This document shows, piece after piece, positions 34,301-42,636 of a stretch of DNA of 64,000 nt. The stretch spans positions 1 to 64,000 of the forward strand of contig JAFYOX010000113.1 of NCBI GenBank assembly GCA_017547755.1, read 5' to 3'. The stretch is from Clostridia bacterium. Lineage in GTDB: Bacteria; Bacillota; Clostridia; Oscillospirales; CAG-272. A program made the translations under genes and the position numbers. The notes beneath the pieces are model-generated. The model was not told the DNA's origin. It worked only from the letters and a program-made list of their open reading frames with translations, and ran no database searches. How positions within the stretch are numbered: the first letter of the stretch is position 1; each line of letters begins with the position of its first letter.

Positions 34301-34847
34301 ACGCCTTCGGCGTGGAAGGTGGAAAAATGACCTGGCGGTCATTTTTCTGGAATTATGCGCCTGCGCGGCGCGGCGCACAAAGGGGCTCAGACGCCGCCCC
34401 TTTGTGAATACCGGCTGGGGGAGACCCATAGGGTCTCCGGAAGCCCTTCGGGCGGATTACCTTATTGCAGCTGTAGGGTATAGAATACCACCGAAACGGA
34501 TATACCGTCCGTATGGGAAGTAGATTTTGGCTGACCGCCGGGGGCTAAGAGTGACGATTACCGTTTTATCGAAAGGTAACGTCCACCGCTGTTTCTACTG
34601 AACGTACGTTTTGGACAAGTCTGCATCCAACTCTGTCACTTCCAAACGGTCTGCCGCGTGAAAACCGCTGTCTGTCCGAGCGCTCAAGCGCGAGTCACAC
34701 GTACGCAGGAGAATCCAAGGGGGAACCCCCTTGGTCGAGGTGATTCACAAGAGGGCATCGACATGCCCTCTTGTGCGCCGTCCGCGCAGGACATTAATCC
34801 AGAAAACCGCCTTCCGGCGGTTTTCTTCCTTCTGCGACGCAGTCGCA
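34301..34847. repeat. Dense hairpin array between pflB and pflA
   Basis: No gene is seen in 34276-34851. Instead there are about ten palindromes: ACGCC-TTC-GGCGT (34301), AAAAATGACC/GGTCATTTTT (34323-34346), ACAAAGGGGC/GCCCCTTTGT (34377-34405), GGAGACCC/GGGTCTCC (34420-34438), GCCC-TTC-GGGC (34443), CCAAGGGGG-AA-CCCCCTTGG (34715-34734), CACAAGAGGGCAT/ATGCCCTCTTGTG (34746-34775), AGAAAACCGCC/GGCGGTTTTCT (34801-34826) and TGCGAC/GTCGCA (34833-34847). The 250 bases in the middle (34455-34700) have less obvious structure. Confidence 0.8.
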
Positions 34848-34851
34848 TTTC

Positions 34852-37083
34852 TTATACGCTTTCGTGGAACGTCCGGCTGATAACCTCGCGCTGCTGTTCG
34901 CGGGACAGCTTGCTGAAGTTGACCGCATAACCGGAAACGCGGATCGTCAGATTCGGATACGCTTCCGGATTTTCATACGCCTTCATCAGCGTTTCGCGGT
35001 TCATGACGTTGACATTGATGTGGTGCGCCATCTTGCCGAAATAACCGTCGAGGATCGCAACAAGATTTGCGGTACGTTCGTCTTCCGTACGTCCGAGCGC
35101 TTCGGGAGTGATCGAGAACGTGTTGGAAATACCGTCACGGCAGTCGTCGTAGCTGATCTTCGCCACGGAGTTGAGCGACGCGAGCGCGCCGTTTTCTTCG
35201 CGGTTGTGCATCGGGTTGGCGCCCGGTGCGAACGGTGCGGATGCCTTGCGGCCGTCCGGCGTTGCGCCGGTGTGCTTGCCGTACGCCACGTTCGATGTGA
35301 TCGTGAGGACGGACAGCGTGTGGATCGCGCTGCGGTAGGTCGGGGTCTTGCGCAGTTCGGTGATCACGCGGTGTGCCATATCCTTGGCAATGAGGTCCAC
35401 GCGGTCGTCGTCGTTGCCGTACTTCGGGAAGTCGCCGGTGGTTTCGAATTCGGTGATGAAGCCCGCTTCATCCTTGACCGGACGGACATCTGCAAACTTG
35501 ATCGCGCTGAGAGAGTCCGTTACAACGGACAGACCGGCGATGCCGAACGCCATGAAGCGTTCCACGGACGTGTCATGCAGTGCCATCTGGGTCTTTTCAT
35601 ACGCGTACTTGTCGTGCATATAGTGGATGACGTTCATCGTGTTGACGTAGAGGTGGCTCAGCCATTCGATGTAGATCTGGAAGCGTTCCATCACTGCGTC
35701 GAAGTCGAGCTTTTCGGTATCCATCACGGGCATCTGCGGACCGATATGGATGCCGCTCGTGGTATCGTAGCCGCCGTTGATCGCGATCAGAAGGAGCTTT
35801 GCGAGGTTGCAGCGCGCGCCGAAGAACTGCATCTGCTTGCCGACCTTCATCGCGGATACGCAGCACGCGATCGCGTAGTCGTCGCCGTAAATCGGACGCA
35901 TGAGGTCGTCGTTTTCGTACTGGATGGAGTCGGTATCCGCGGAAACCTTCGCGCAGAAGCGCTTGAAGTTTGCCGGAAGCTTCGTGGACCAGAGAATGGT
36001 CAGGTTCGGTTCGGGAGAGGAACCGAGCGTATACAGCGTATTGAGTACGCGGAAGCTGTTCTTGGTGACGAGAGTACGTCCGTCTTCGCCCATGCCGCCG
36101 ACCGCTTCGGTGATCCACATCGGGTCGCCGCCGAAGAGTTCGTTGTATTCGGGCGTACGGAGATGACGTGCCATGCGGAGCTTCATGACGAAGTCGTCCA
36201 TGAGTTCCTGCGCGCCTTCTTCGGTGAGGGTTCCGTTTGCGATGTCGCGTTCGATGTAAATGTCAAAGAAGGTGCTGACTCTGCCGAGGGACATTGCCGC
36301 GCCGTTCTGTTCCTTGATGGCTCCGAGGTATGCGAAATACGTCCACTGGATCGCTTCGCGGGCATTGGATGCCGGTTCGCTGATATCATAGCCGTACATT
36401 GCCGCCATTTCCTTCATGTAGCCGAGGAAGGCGATCTGCTGGAAGAGTTCTTCTTCCTGACGGATCTGGTCGGTAAGGAGGATATTGCGGCCGATCTCTG
36501 CCTTGTCCTTCTTCTTTTCGGCGATCAGACGGTCAACACCGTAGAGCGCAACGCGGCGGTAGTCGCCGATGATGCGTCCGCGGCCGTAAGCGTCCGGCAG
36601 ACCGGTGATGACATGACTGCGGCGTGCAAGGCGCATTTCGTCGGTGTACGCGCGGAAAACGCCGTCGTTGTGGGTGGTACGGTACTGGAATTCTTCTTCG
36701 ATCTTCGAGCTGAGCTTGTAGCCGTAAGCTTCGCACGCCTGACGTGCCATACGGATGCCGCCGAAGGGGTTCACACCGCGCTTGAGCGGGCGGTTGGTCT
36801 GGAGACCGACGATGAGTTCGTTGTCCTTGTCAAGATATCCGGGAGAATAGCTGGTCAGCGAAGAAACGGTGGTGGTGTCGATGTCGAGCACGCCGCCGAA
36901 CTGACGTTCGAGGGCGAACAGCGCTTCCAGCTTTTTCATGAGAGATCTGGTTCTGGGGGTAGCCTCCGCGAGGAAAGCGGCATCCCCGGTGTATTCTTTA
37001 TAGTTCTGCTGAATGAAGTCACGTACGTTGATTTCATCCTGCCATCTTCCTGCGATAAAACCATTCCAATTCTTGTGTTCCAT
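34852..37083 (-). CDS. pflB: Pyruvate formate-lyase (formate C-acetyltransferase)
   Basis: 743 residues, normal length. Converts pyruvate and CoA to acetyl-CoA and formate in the cytoplasm. The catalytic cysteine pair is in IACCVSAM, and the glycyl-radical loop near the C-terminus is [20 protein letters not shown] sits 11 nt before ATG. Transcription starts about 150 nt upstream at a consensus promoter, and the leader holds a ZTP-type riboswitch followed by a terminator (37125-37163), so expression should rise when ZTP signals a shortage of formyl-folate, to which PFL supplies formate. Confidence 0.97.
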   Translation of the reverse strand: MEHKNWNGFIAGRWQDEINVRDFIQQNYKEYTGDAAFLAEATPRTRSLMKKLEALFALERQFGGVLDIDTTTVSSLTSYSPGYLDKDNELIVGLQTNRPLKRGVNPFGGIRMARQACEAYGYKLSSKIEEEFQYRTTHNDGVFRAYTDEMRLARRSHVITGLPDAYGRGRIIGDYRRVALYGVDRLIAEKKKDKAEIGRNILLTDQIRQEEELFQQIAFLGYMKEMAAMYGYDISEPASNAREAIQWTYFAYLGAIKEQNGAAMSLGRVSTFFDIYIERDIANGTLTEEGAQELMDDFVMKLRMARHLRTPEYNELFGGDPMWITEAVGGMGEDGRTLVTKNSFRVLNTLYTLGSSPEPNLTILWSTKLPANFKRFCAKVSADTDSIQYENDDLMRPIYGDDYAIACCVSAMKVGKQMQFFGARCNLAKLLLIAINGGYDTTSGIHIGPQMPVMDTEKLDFDAVMERFQIYIEWLSHLYVNTMNVIHYMHDKYAYEKTQMALHDTSVERFMAFGIAGLSVVTDSLSAIKFADVRPVKDEAGFITEFETTGDFPKYGNDDDRVDLIAKDMAHRVITELRKTPTYRSAIHTLSVLTITSNVAYGKHTGATPDGRKASAPFAPGANPMHNREENGALASLNSVAKISYDDCRDGISNTFSITPEALGRTEDERTANLVAILDGYFGKMAHHINVNVMNRETLMKAYENPEAYPNLTIRVSGYAVNFSKLSREQQREVISRTFHESV

Positions 37084-37119
37084 TGGGGTTACCTCCTGTA
37101 ATTGGGAATCGATACTGAA

Positions 37120-37235
37120 AATAGAAAAAGGGCATGGTCAGCTTACATGAAACTGATCTGCCCAGACGGTCGGCGGTATGGCTTCTGCATTCCCTTGCGG
37201 TGCTCCGCAAAATCCGTCAGTTATGTAGAAGCTGT
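37120..37235 (-). promoter_or_regulatory. ZTP (pfl motif) riboswitch with intrinsic terminator
   Basis: Minus-strand leader of pflB. The 5' half has ACUGACGGA (37221-37213), a hairpin GCGG-AGCA-CCGC (37208-37197) and GGGAAUGC (37194-37187). The 3' half has GCCGACCGUC and CUGGGCAG (37174-37158). GACGG pairs with CCGUC, a compensated version of the common GGCGG/CCGCC pair. The final GGGCAG of the aptamer is also the 5' arm of a terminator: GGGCA..UCAG (37163-37153) with CUGA..UGCCC (37141-37130) and UUUUU (37129-37125). Binding should stop terminator formation. Position before a pfl gene is where this motif is known. Confidence 0.85.
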
Positions 37236-37241
37236 AAGAGT

Positions 37242-37270
37242 ATTATACACAAAATGTTGTGGTTTGTCAA
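37242..37270 (-). promoter_or_regulatory. Consensus promoter of pflB
   Basis: TTGACA (37270-37265), 17-nt spacer, TATAAT (37247-37242). The 16 bases TTTGTGTATAATACTC are identical to the promoter at 37667-37695. Confidence 0.9.
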
Positions 37271-37349
37271 TTCCAATCCCCAAAAAAATGTGAAGGAAAG
37301 AAACGGCGGTTTGCACGGGAATTCTGTATTGTTTGACGGAAGGGAAAAA

Positions 37350-37619
37350 TCAGAGAGGATCCGTGAACGATTCGGCGGCGAGCCGCATGGCAAAGCGGAA
37401 CCCGAGAAGAAAGGCGCAGCGTTCGCTGAGTTTTTCCTGTTCCGCGAAACGGTGCTCGATGGATTCGAACAGTTTTTTCTGTGCGTCGTCCAGCCCGGCG
37501 ATCAGTTCTTCGGTCCGGAGTTTCCGCAGACGCTCCACATCGGCAAGGGATTCGTAATACGATGCGGGAAGCACATTGGCGGAGAGATCGCAGTTGTATA
37601 ATTCTTCGATAAGTTTCAT
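37350..37619 (-). CDS. Small DUF6809-like protein
   Basis: 89 residues, predicted mostly helical, beginning MKLIEELYNCDLSAN and ending GFRFAMRLAAESFTDPL. The start and end match the 88-residue protein at 54778-55044 (MKILEELYYG; GFRLGVRMMAECF), so this is a small paralogous family; I recall the DUF6809 pattern from Clostridia but no function is known. GAGGTGATTT precedes ATG 37619. Divergent from an XRE regulator gene, with a fully consensus promoter between them. Confidence 0.75.
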   Translation of the reverse strand: MKLIEELYNCDLSANVLPASYYESLADVERLRKLRTEELIAGLDDAQKKLFESIEHRFAEQEKLSERCAFLLGFRFAMRLAAESFTDPL

Positions 37620-37666
37620 GGAAATCACCTCAATTTTTTATAATCGATAAGTTATAAACATGGAGT

Positions 37667-37695
37667 ATTATACACAAATTATATTATAATGTCAA
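37667..37695 (-). promoter_or_regulatory. Consensus promoter of the DUF6809-like gene
   Basis: TTGACA (37695-37690), 17-nt spacer, TATAAT (37672-37667). Its downstream half equals that of the pflB promoter. It occupies the short A+T-rich region in front of the XRE gene, so the regulator could bind here. Confidence 0.88.
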
Positions 37696-37721
37696 TAGTA
37701 TTCAAAAAATCAGAGGAAACC

Positions 37722-37955
37722 ATGGACTACTATTACCGCCGACTGCGTGACCTGCGGGAAGATCATGACTTGACACAGGCACAGGTTGCAGAATACCTTA
37801 ACATGAAACAGCCGCAGTATCTTCGCTATGAAAAAGGGCATCAGGACATCCCGACTCCTGTGCTCATCCGCCTTGCAGACCTCTACAAAACCTCGACCGA
37901 CTACCTTCTCGGACGGACGAACAACCCGAAACCGCCGGAAAATTTACCGGAATAA
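37722..37955 (+). CDS. Small XRE-family HTH transcriptional regulator
   Basis: 77 residues: a single helix-turn-helix of the XRE/Cro-CI type at about residues 8-62 (LRDLREDHDLTQAQVAEYLNMKQPQYLRYEKG...LIRLADLYKTSTDYLLGR). CAGAGGAAA precedes ATG 37722; an upstream ATG in frame lacks a ribosome binding site. It probably represses its own divergent promoter region. The UroD-like gene starts 13 nt after its stop and should be on the same message. Confidence 0.88.
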   Translation: MDYYYRRLRDLREDHDLTQAQVAEYLNMKQPQYLRYEKGHQDIPTPVLIRLADLYKTSTDYLLGRTNNPKPPENLPE

Positions 37956-37968
37956 AGGAGTACCCGCT

Positions 37969-39021
37969 ATGACCGACAACTACACCCGCGCCATCCGCTT
38001 CGAACGCCCCGATCATATCCCGATGTCGTTCCACATCAACTCCGCCTGCTGGGACTGCTACCCGAAGGACGCCCTGTGGGATCTGATGGAAGAACACCGC
38101 CTGCTCTTCCCCGGCTTCACGCGTCCGTCCTCCGACTGGCAGCCGTCCCACATTCCCTGCGCCAGAAAGGATACGCCCTACACCGACCCGATGGGCTGCG
38201 TCTGGTATACCTCGATCGACGGCATCACCGGCACGGTCAAGGGACATCCGCTCGAAGACTGGTCGGCGTTCGGTACGATCTGGACGATGCCCGATCCCGA
38301 AAAAACGGACGGTCTCTATATGACCGACCTCGCCGGACAGATGCGCTGGTACGAAGATATGCGGAAAAACGGCGGCACGTTCCGCGGTTCTCTGCGCCAC
38401 GGTCACACGTTCCTGCAGCTTTCCGACCTGCGCGGCTACGAAAATCTTCTGTTCGACATGGCGGATGAAGAACCCCTGCTCGACGAACTGATCGACCAGC
38501 TCTGCGAATTCAACCTCGCGCTCGTCCGACGGATGATCGACAGCGGATGCTGTATTTCGATGGGCTATCCGGAAGACCTCGGCATGCAGGTCGGGCCGAT
38601 GCTCTCGCCGGAAATGTTCCGCCGCTACATCCAGCCGTCCTACAAAAAACTGATGAAGCCGGCACACGACGCGGGCATCCCGATCCATATGCACTCCGAC
38701 GGCGACATCCGTGACCTTGCGGACGACCTCATCGGCGCCGGCGTGGAAGTCATCAACCTCCAGGACCTCGTCAACGGCATCGACTGGATCGCCGACCGGT
38801 TCCGCGGAAAAACCTGCGTGGAACTCGACATCGACCGCCAGCTCGTGACGACGTACGGCACGCCCGCACAGGTCGACGCGCTCATCCGTGAGGAAATCGA
38901 AAAACTCGCGCTTCCCGAAGGCGGTCTGTGCATGATCTACGGCATGTATCCCGGCGTACCGCTCGAAAACGCGAAGGCGCTCATGGATGCCATGGAAAAA
39001 TATATGTTCTGGTTTGACTGA
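37969..39021 (+). CDS. Uroporphyrinogen decarboxylase-like protein (second)
   Basis: 350 residues of the URO-D superfamily. It starts TRAIRFERPDHIPMSFHIN and includes IHMHSDGDIRDLADDLIGAGVEVINLQDL, the family's equivalent of the HTCGN segment, and ends with IYGMYPGVPLENAKALMDA. AAAGGAG precedes ATG. Likely a corrinoid- or other methyl-group-dependent enzyme of unknown substrate, not a haem enzyme. Co-transcribed with the small XRE regulator upstream. Followed by a terminator at 39058-39098. Confidence 0.75.
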   Translation: MTDNYTRAIRFERPDHIPMSFHINSACWDCYPKDALWDLMEEHRLLFPGFTRPSSDWQPSHIPCARKDTPYTDPMGCVWYTSIDGITGTVKGHPLEDWSAFGTIWTMPDPEKTDGLYMTDLAGQMRWYEDMRKNGGTFRGSLRHGHTFLQLSDLRGYENLLFDMADEEPLLDELIDQLCEFNLALVRRMIDSGCCISMGYPEDLGMQVGPMLSPEMFRRYIQPSYKKLMKPAHDAGIPIHMHSDGDIRDLADDLIGAGVEVINLQDLVNGIDWIADRFRGKTCVELDIDRQLVTTYGTPAQVDALIREEIEKLALPEGGLCMIYGMYPGVPLENAKALMDAMEKYMFWFD

Positions 39022-39057
39022 GAAAGAATTTCCTTCAAACAAAAGAACCGACAAAAA

Positions 39058-39098
39058 AAGTGCAGATTTTACGGATTGAAATCTGCACTTTCTTTTTA
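39058..39098. terminator. Bidirectional terminator
   Basis: AAAGTGCAGATTT...AAATCTGCACTTT stem, preceded by AAAAAAA and followed by CTTTTTATT, between convergent genes. Confidence 0.92.
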
Positions 39099-39105
39099 TT
39101 GATGC

Positions 39106-39942
39106 TCAGAATTTTTTCATGTGAGCATAGCCGCAGCGCTGGCACAGCGATTCCGTGACCAGACGACGGTCAAAGGCTTTCCGCATCTGTTCGGCACGTT
39201 TGCAGGAAAGAATTTCGGAAAGCGGCGTTTCGAACAGGTTGCCGAGCGCGATCACGCCGTCCGCGTCGAGACAGCACGGAACCACGGTTCCGTTGCTGAG
39301 GATCCCGAACTGGTCGCGCAGACCGTGGCAGGTATGCGTATCCCCACAGTAGTCCGCTTCGGGATCGGGCCATTCGAATTTTTCGCCCCATTCGAGGAAA
39401 AGTTTGTGCCGCAGTTTGTAGCCGCTGAAGATCGTCCGCCATTCTTCGGGGAAACGCGCGTGCATCCGGTCGAGGATCTGCGCGTTCAGCGTGTCTTCGC
39501 CGCCGATGTTCCACAGGCGCATCACGGAAACGATGCCCTGTGCGGACGCACGTTCGCAGAAATCGAAGCATTCGTCCAGATACTGTTCGGGCGTGATGGA
39601 CAGCGCGTTCGCTTCATACGAATGCAGGGAGATGCTGACCTTGAACAGCGCCGGCGCGTTCAGGAGAACGTCCGTCCGTTTTTTCAGCAGCGTCCCGTTG
39701 GTCGTCAGGATGACCTTGAATCCCAGACCTCCGGCGATCTCCAGAAATTCCGAAAGTTCGGGATGCAGAAGAGGTTCTCCCATCAGATGAAAATACAGAT
39801 AGTCCGCAAACGGACGGATCTCAGCTGCCGCATGGGTGAATTCCTCCCGGTTAATGTAGCGGATCGGTCGTTTGGTACCGTGGCAGAAACTGCACGACAG
39901 ATTGCAGGCGTTGGTGATCTCAAGAAAGGCTTTTTTCGGCAT
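39106..39942 (-). CDS. Radical SAM protein with SPASM-type C-terminus
   Basis: 278 residues. The radical SAM cluster motif CNLSCSFC (C-x3-C-x2-C) lies about 13 residues in, after EITNACN; GEPLLHPEL binds SAM. The C-terminus has CCLDADG and CQRCGY cysteines of a shortened SPASM/auxiliary cluster region plus HTCHGL. Such proteins modify peptides, proteins or small molecules; sulfatase maturases are related but longer, so I do not assign that role. AAGGAG precedes ATG 39942. Own promoter at 39974-40002. Confidence 0.8.
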   Translation of the reverse strand: MPKKAFLEITNACNLSCSFCHGTKRPIRYINREEFTHAAAEIRPFADYLYFHLMGEPLLHPELSEFLEIAGGLGFKVILTTNGTLLKKRTDVLLNAPALFKVSISLHSYEANALSITPEQYLDECFDFCERASAQGIVSVMRLWNIGGEDTLNAQILDRMHARFPEEWRTIFSGYKLRHKLFLEWGEKFEWPDPEADYCGDTHTCHGLRDQFGILSNGTVVPCCLDADGVIALGNLFETPLSEILSCKRAEQMRKAFDRRLVTESLCQRCGYAHMKKF

Positions 39943-39973
39943 GGACGACTCCTTCGGGGATTGTGATAGATTC

Positions 39974-40002
39974 ATTATACACGATACCGCCCGGTTTTCC
40001 AA
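39974..40002 (-). promoter_or_regulatory. Promoter of the radical SAM gene
   Basis: TTGGAA (40002-39997), 17-nt spacer, TATAAT (39979-39974). Confidence 0.8.
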
Positions 40003-40021
40003 GGTGGTTCGCGGAAATTCA

Positions 40022-40054
40022 TGAAAAAAAGACCGGACAATCCGGTCTTTTTCC
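40022..40054 (-). terminator. Terminator of the sialidase gene
   Basis: AAAAAGACCGGA-CAA-TCCGGTCTTTTT, perfect stem with A/T tails, just after the stop at 40060 on the minus strand. Confidence 0.9.
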
Positions 40055-40059
40055 GTTTC

Positions 40060-41247
40060 TTATTCACCAAGCAGCCATTCCAGGTCGAATTCCCGTACCG
40101 CGATGCCGTCACCGTAGGGGTCGGTCTCGCCGCGTTCGTACAGGAGATAGAAATGCCCGTCCGCCTTCGAATAATCGAGGCTCGAATACGCGCACGCTTT
40201 TTCCCAGATGAGCTTCGTCTTCACCCACGTATCACCGCTGTCGAAGCTGATGCACGCGGTCAGCGTGTTCCGCTTGTCCGAGCGCGGATTGACGAAGACC
40301 GTCACGGAATCCGCTTCTTCCGGAAGCAGTGCCTGCGCATCCGCGGGAAGGTCTTCCCTCTCCACGCGCAGGAACGACGCATTGCAGCCGAGTGCCTTTT
40401 CTTCGATCAGGAAATCGTCCGCGCGGAAATCGCCGTAGGTCTCGCCGCCGTCCGTACTGACCGCAAGATACCGTTTCTGGTCGCCGAAATACGCGCGGGA
40501 ATTGTACAGGATCGATCCGTCGCCGCGTTCGATGAGCGTACCTTCGCCGGTCGCCGCCTGTACGGGTGCGCTTGCCTTCCACGTCATGCCGTGGTCATCG
40601 CTGTAGACGGAATTGTTGTAGGAACAGGTACGCAGTCCTTCCCATGTGTCATAGCGGTCCACCGCCACACGCGAGGGACAGAGCAGACGTCCGGCGTGTT
40701 CCCCGTGACGGAGCCGGATCCCGTGCGCCGAGCCGTGACAGCTTCCGCCGAGCGTGACTTCGACGCCGTCGGCCGGACGTACGAACGGTCTTCCCTCGAT
40801 GTCCATCGGACGTTCCGTCCAGGTCTCGCCGCCGTCGGTGCTGACGACAAAAAACAGACCGCGGCGGATGCCGAGAGCCGCTGCACGTTCTTCCGCTTCC
40901 TTTTCCATAGCGGCGAGTTCTTCGGCGGTGTATTTGCCGAATTCGTCGCGTGCAATGGGATTGCGGCCGGAAGAACAGAAAATCGTATCGGTATCGGGAT
41001 CGTAGACCGCACTGCCGATCATACACGACCAGCCGGGCACACCGGCGAGGGTCTGCACTTCCGTCCATGTACCGTCGGGAAGTCGGCGCGCACAGACCAC
41101 CGCGACTTCTTCGGCGTGATCGATGACGGAATCCTTACGGTCATTGCAGAACGCGGCAACGGTGCCGTCGTTCGTCACGACGATGCTCGGAATGCGGTAG
41201 TTCGAACGTCCGCCGGACGCGAAAAGCAGTTTATCAAAAACGCACAT
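40060..41247 (-). CDS. Sialidase/neuraminidase-like protein (GH33-type six-bladed propeller)
   Basis: 395 residues. The RIP motif is NYRIPSIVV near residue 16, and four Asp-box repeats are visible: STDGGETW, SDDHGMTW, STDGGETY and SFDSGDTW. A catalytic Tyr candidate lies in AYSSLDYS near the end. These features define exo-alpha-sialidase-like enzymes that remove sialic acid or related sugars. No signal peptide, so it acts on imported oligosaccharides, unlike most secreted sialidases. GAGGGGGT precedes ATG. No sialic acid catabolism genes are seen nearby. Confidence 0.85.
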   Translation of the reverse strand: MCVFDKLLFASGGRSNYRIPSIVVTNDGTVAAFCNDRKDSVIDHAEEVAVVCARRLPDGTWTEVQTLAGVPGWSCMIGSAVYDPDTDTIFCSSGRNPIARDEFGKYTAEELAAMEKEAEERAAALGIRRGLFFVVSTDGGETWTERPMDIEGRPFVRPADGVEVTLGGSCHGSAHGIRLRHGEHAGRLLCPSRVAVDRYDTWEGLRTCSYNNSVYSDDHGMTWKASAPVQAATGEGTLIERGDGSILYNSRAYFGDQKRYLAVSTDGGETYGDFRADDFLIEEKALGCNASFLRVEREDLPADAQALLPEEADSVTVFVNPRSDKRNTLTACISFDSGDTWVKTKLIWEKACAYSSLDYSKADGHFYLLYERGETDPYGDGIAVREFDLEWLLGE

Positions 41248-41281
41248 TGGAGATACCCCCTCTATTTTCAGTCAGACATTG

Positions 41282-42481
41282 TCAGTCAAAATATTTCTTA
41301 TACCGGATAAACGCCGGATCGTCCAGAATATCGAGCGAATTGCCCGTCTGCTGCTGGATCAGCCGCCGGCAGACCCCGATGCGCGCCATCATCGGCGACA
41401 CGATCGCGTGGGTCTGGTTCAGATAGGTAATGATATCGTCCACCGACACAGGGATCTTGTAGCCGTTCACGGAGCTGGCGATGATGACGCCTTCGTCCCG
41501 CAGAGGTGCCACGACCCGGCGGTAGAGGAAATTCTTCGTGATCTTTTCCTGCGTATACTCCCGCAGGACCGCGAGGATCTGATCGGACGGATTGTAGCGG
41601 AACGGGTTCACGTTCTGCACCTGGAACAGGATGTGCCACAGGAATGCGATCTGCGCCCGGCGTTCGAGCGATTCGTCCTCTTTGTATTTTTCGATGTAAT
41701 CCCGCGCGCACTTCACGCCGAGGGCATAAATATCCTGATCGAACCGGTATTCATCGGAAACCTCCCCGAAATACGGTTCTCTCGGGCTCGGGAAACGGTC
41801 TTCGATGAGGATCTTGCTTTTCAGCATTTCCAGATAATTCGGGCAGACGTCGTCGATCAGCGCACGGTTGACGGAGCCGCCGATGATGTCCGCCAGCTGC
41901 ACGAGGATCTCGTCCTTGCTGTCGCAGTAATCGAAATCGTACTCGTTGAGGATATTGTACTGCGGCCGGTGATCCCGGACGTACTGCCGGAATGACTCCT
42001 GAAATTCCGTCGTACCGACCTGGTCTTCGATGATCTTCAGTTTCGGATAGACATGGTACAGCAGTTCGTACAGCCGCTGGTGCATATATTTGATAAAGGA
42101 TTTCTTATACTCCGTAATGGCCGTTCCGCGGACAAATTCCTGCTTGTCCGCGATCATCAGCACCACCCGGAAATCCAGCGGCAGGATCTGCGATATGATC
42201 CGGTTCCGCCGGTTCACGTCGTCGCTGATCTTGCAGGATTTCATTTCCGTTTTTGCGAATCCGTTGCTCTTCTTGATCTCTTCCACTTCCGCGTGAAGCT
42301 GGGGAAGATACCGGTCCTCCACCACTACGGCACATAAAATATAATATTTGGACGCACCTTCGGTCGTAAAATCAAAACCGAAACTGCCGCATTCGTCGAT
42401 ATATGCAGTTCTGCCCGGCTGCGAGTCGGCAATGCTCTGGAACTCCATATCGTCGAACGTCATCTGGTAGTTCGGACCCAT
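41282..42481 (-). CDS. DUF3800 domain-containing protein
   Basis: 399 residues. DUF3800 (RNase H-like fold) signatures: YIDECGSFG near residue 27, EMKSCKIS, and CDSKDEILVQLADIIGGSVNRA near residue 185, which carry the family's acidic residues. The last 130 residues form an extra helical domain (winged-helix-like: FLYRRVVAPLRDEGVIIASSVNGYKIP). The DUF3800 family is often found in mobile or defence contexts; no other such gene adjoins it here. GAGGTGA precedes ATG. Own promoter at 42518-42546. Activity unknown. Confidence 0.82.
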   Translation of the reverse strand: MGPNYQMTFDDMEFQSIADSQPGRTAYIDECGSFGFDFTTEGASKYYILCAVVVEDRYLPQLHAEVEEIKKSNGFAKTEMKSCKISDDVNRRNRIISQILPLDFRVVLMIADKQEFVRGTAITEYKKSFIKYMHQRLYELLYHVYPKLKIIEDQVGTTEFQESFRQYVRDHRPQYNILNEYDFDYCDSKDEILVQLADIIGGSVNRALIDDVCPNYLEMLKSKILIEDRFPSPREPYFGEVSDEYRFDQDIYALGVKCARDYIEKYKEDESLERRAQIAFLWHILFQVQNVNPFRYNPSDQILAVLREYTQEKITKNFLYRRVVAPLRDEGVIIASSVNGYKIPVSVDDIITYLNQTHAIVSPMMARIGVCRRLIQQQTGNSLDILDDPAFIRYKKYFD

Positions 42482-42517
42482 CTCGGATTCACCTCATCCT
42501 CTTGTTTTGCTCCGTTC

Positions 42518-42546
42518 ATTATATCATGTCCAAAAAATAATTACAA
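42518..42546 (-). promoter_or_regulatory. Promoter of the DUF3800 gene
   Basis: TTGTAA (42546-42541), 17-nt spacer, TATAAT (42523-42518). Confidence 0.8.
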
Positions 42547-42589
42547 CGGTCAGCCGCTAATTTTATCGGATTTTTGCCGCCGCAGAAAG

Positions 42590-42621
42590 AAGGACCGTTC
42601 CCTCTTCCGGAAACAGTCCTT
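42590..42621 (-). terminator. Terminator-like hairpin of the ClC gene
   Basis: AAGGACCGTTCC pairs with GGAAACAGTCCTT with small imperfections; followed on the minus strand by CTTTCT. Confidence 0.5.
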
Positions 42622-42636
42622 CCTGCATATATTCGG

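Noticed and set aside
34441..34700. RNase P RNA, tmRNA or SRP RNA in the hairpin region
   Set aside because: None of the conserved core sequences of these RNAs is present.
34301..34847. CRISPR array
   Set aside because: The palindromes all differ in sequence and spacing; there are no repeated units or cas genes.
39106..39942. Radical SAM protein as the anaerobic sulfatase maturase for the sulfatase at 9864-11340
   Set aside because: It is about 100 residues shorter than known maturases, lies 28 kb away, and lacks clear full SPASM cysteine sets.
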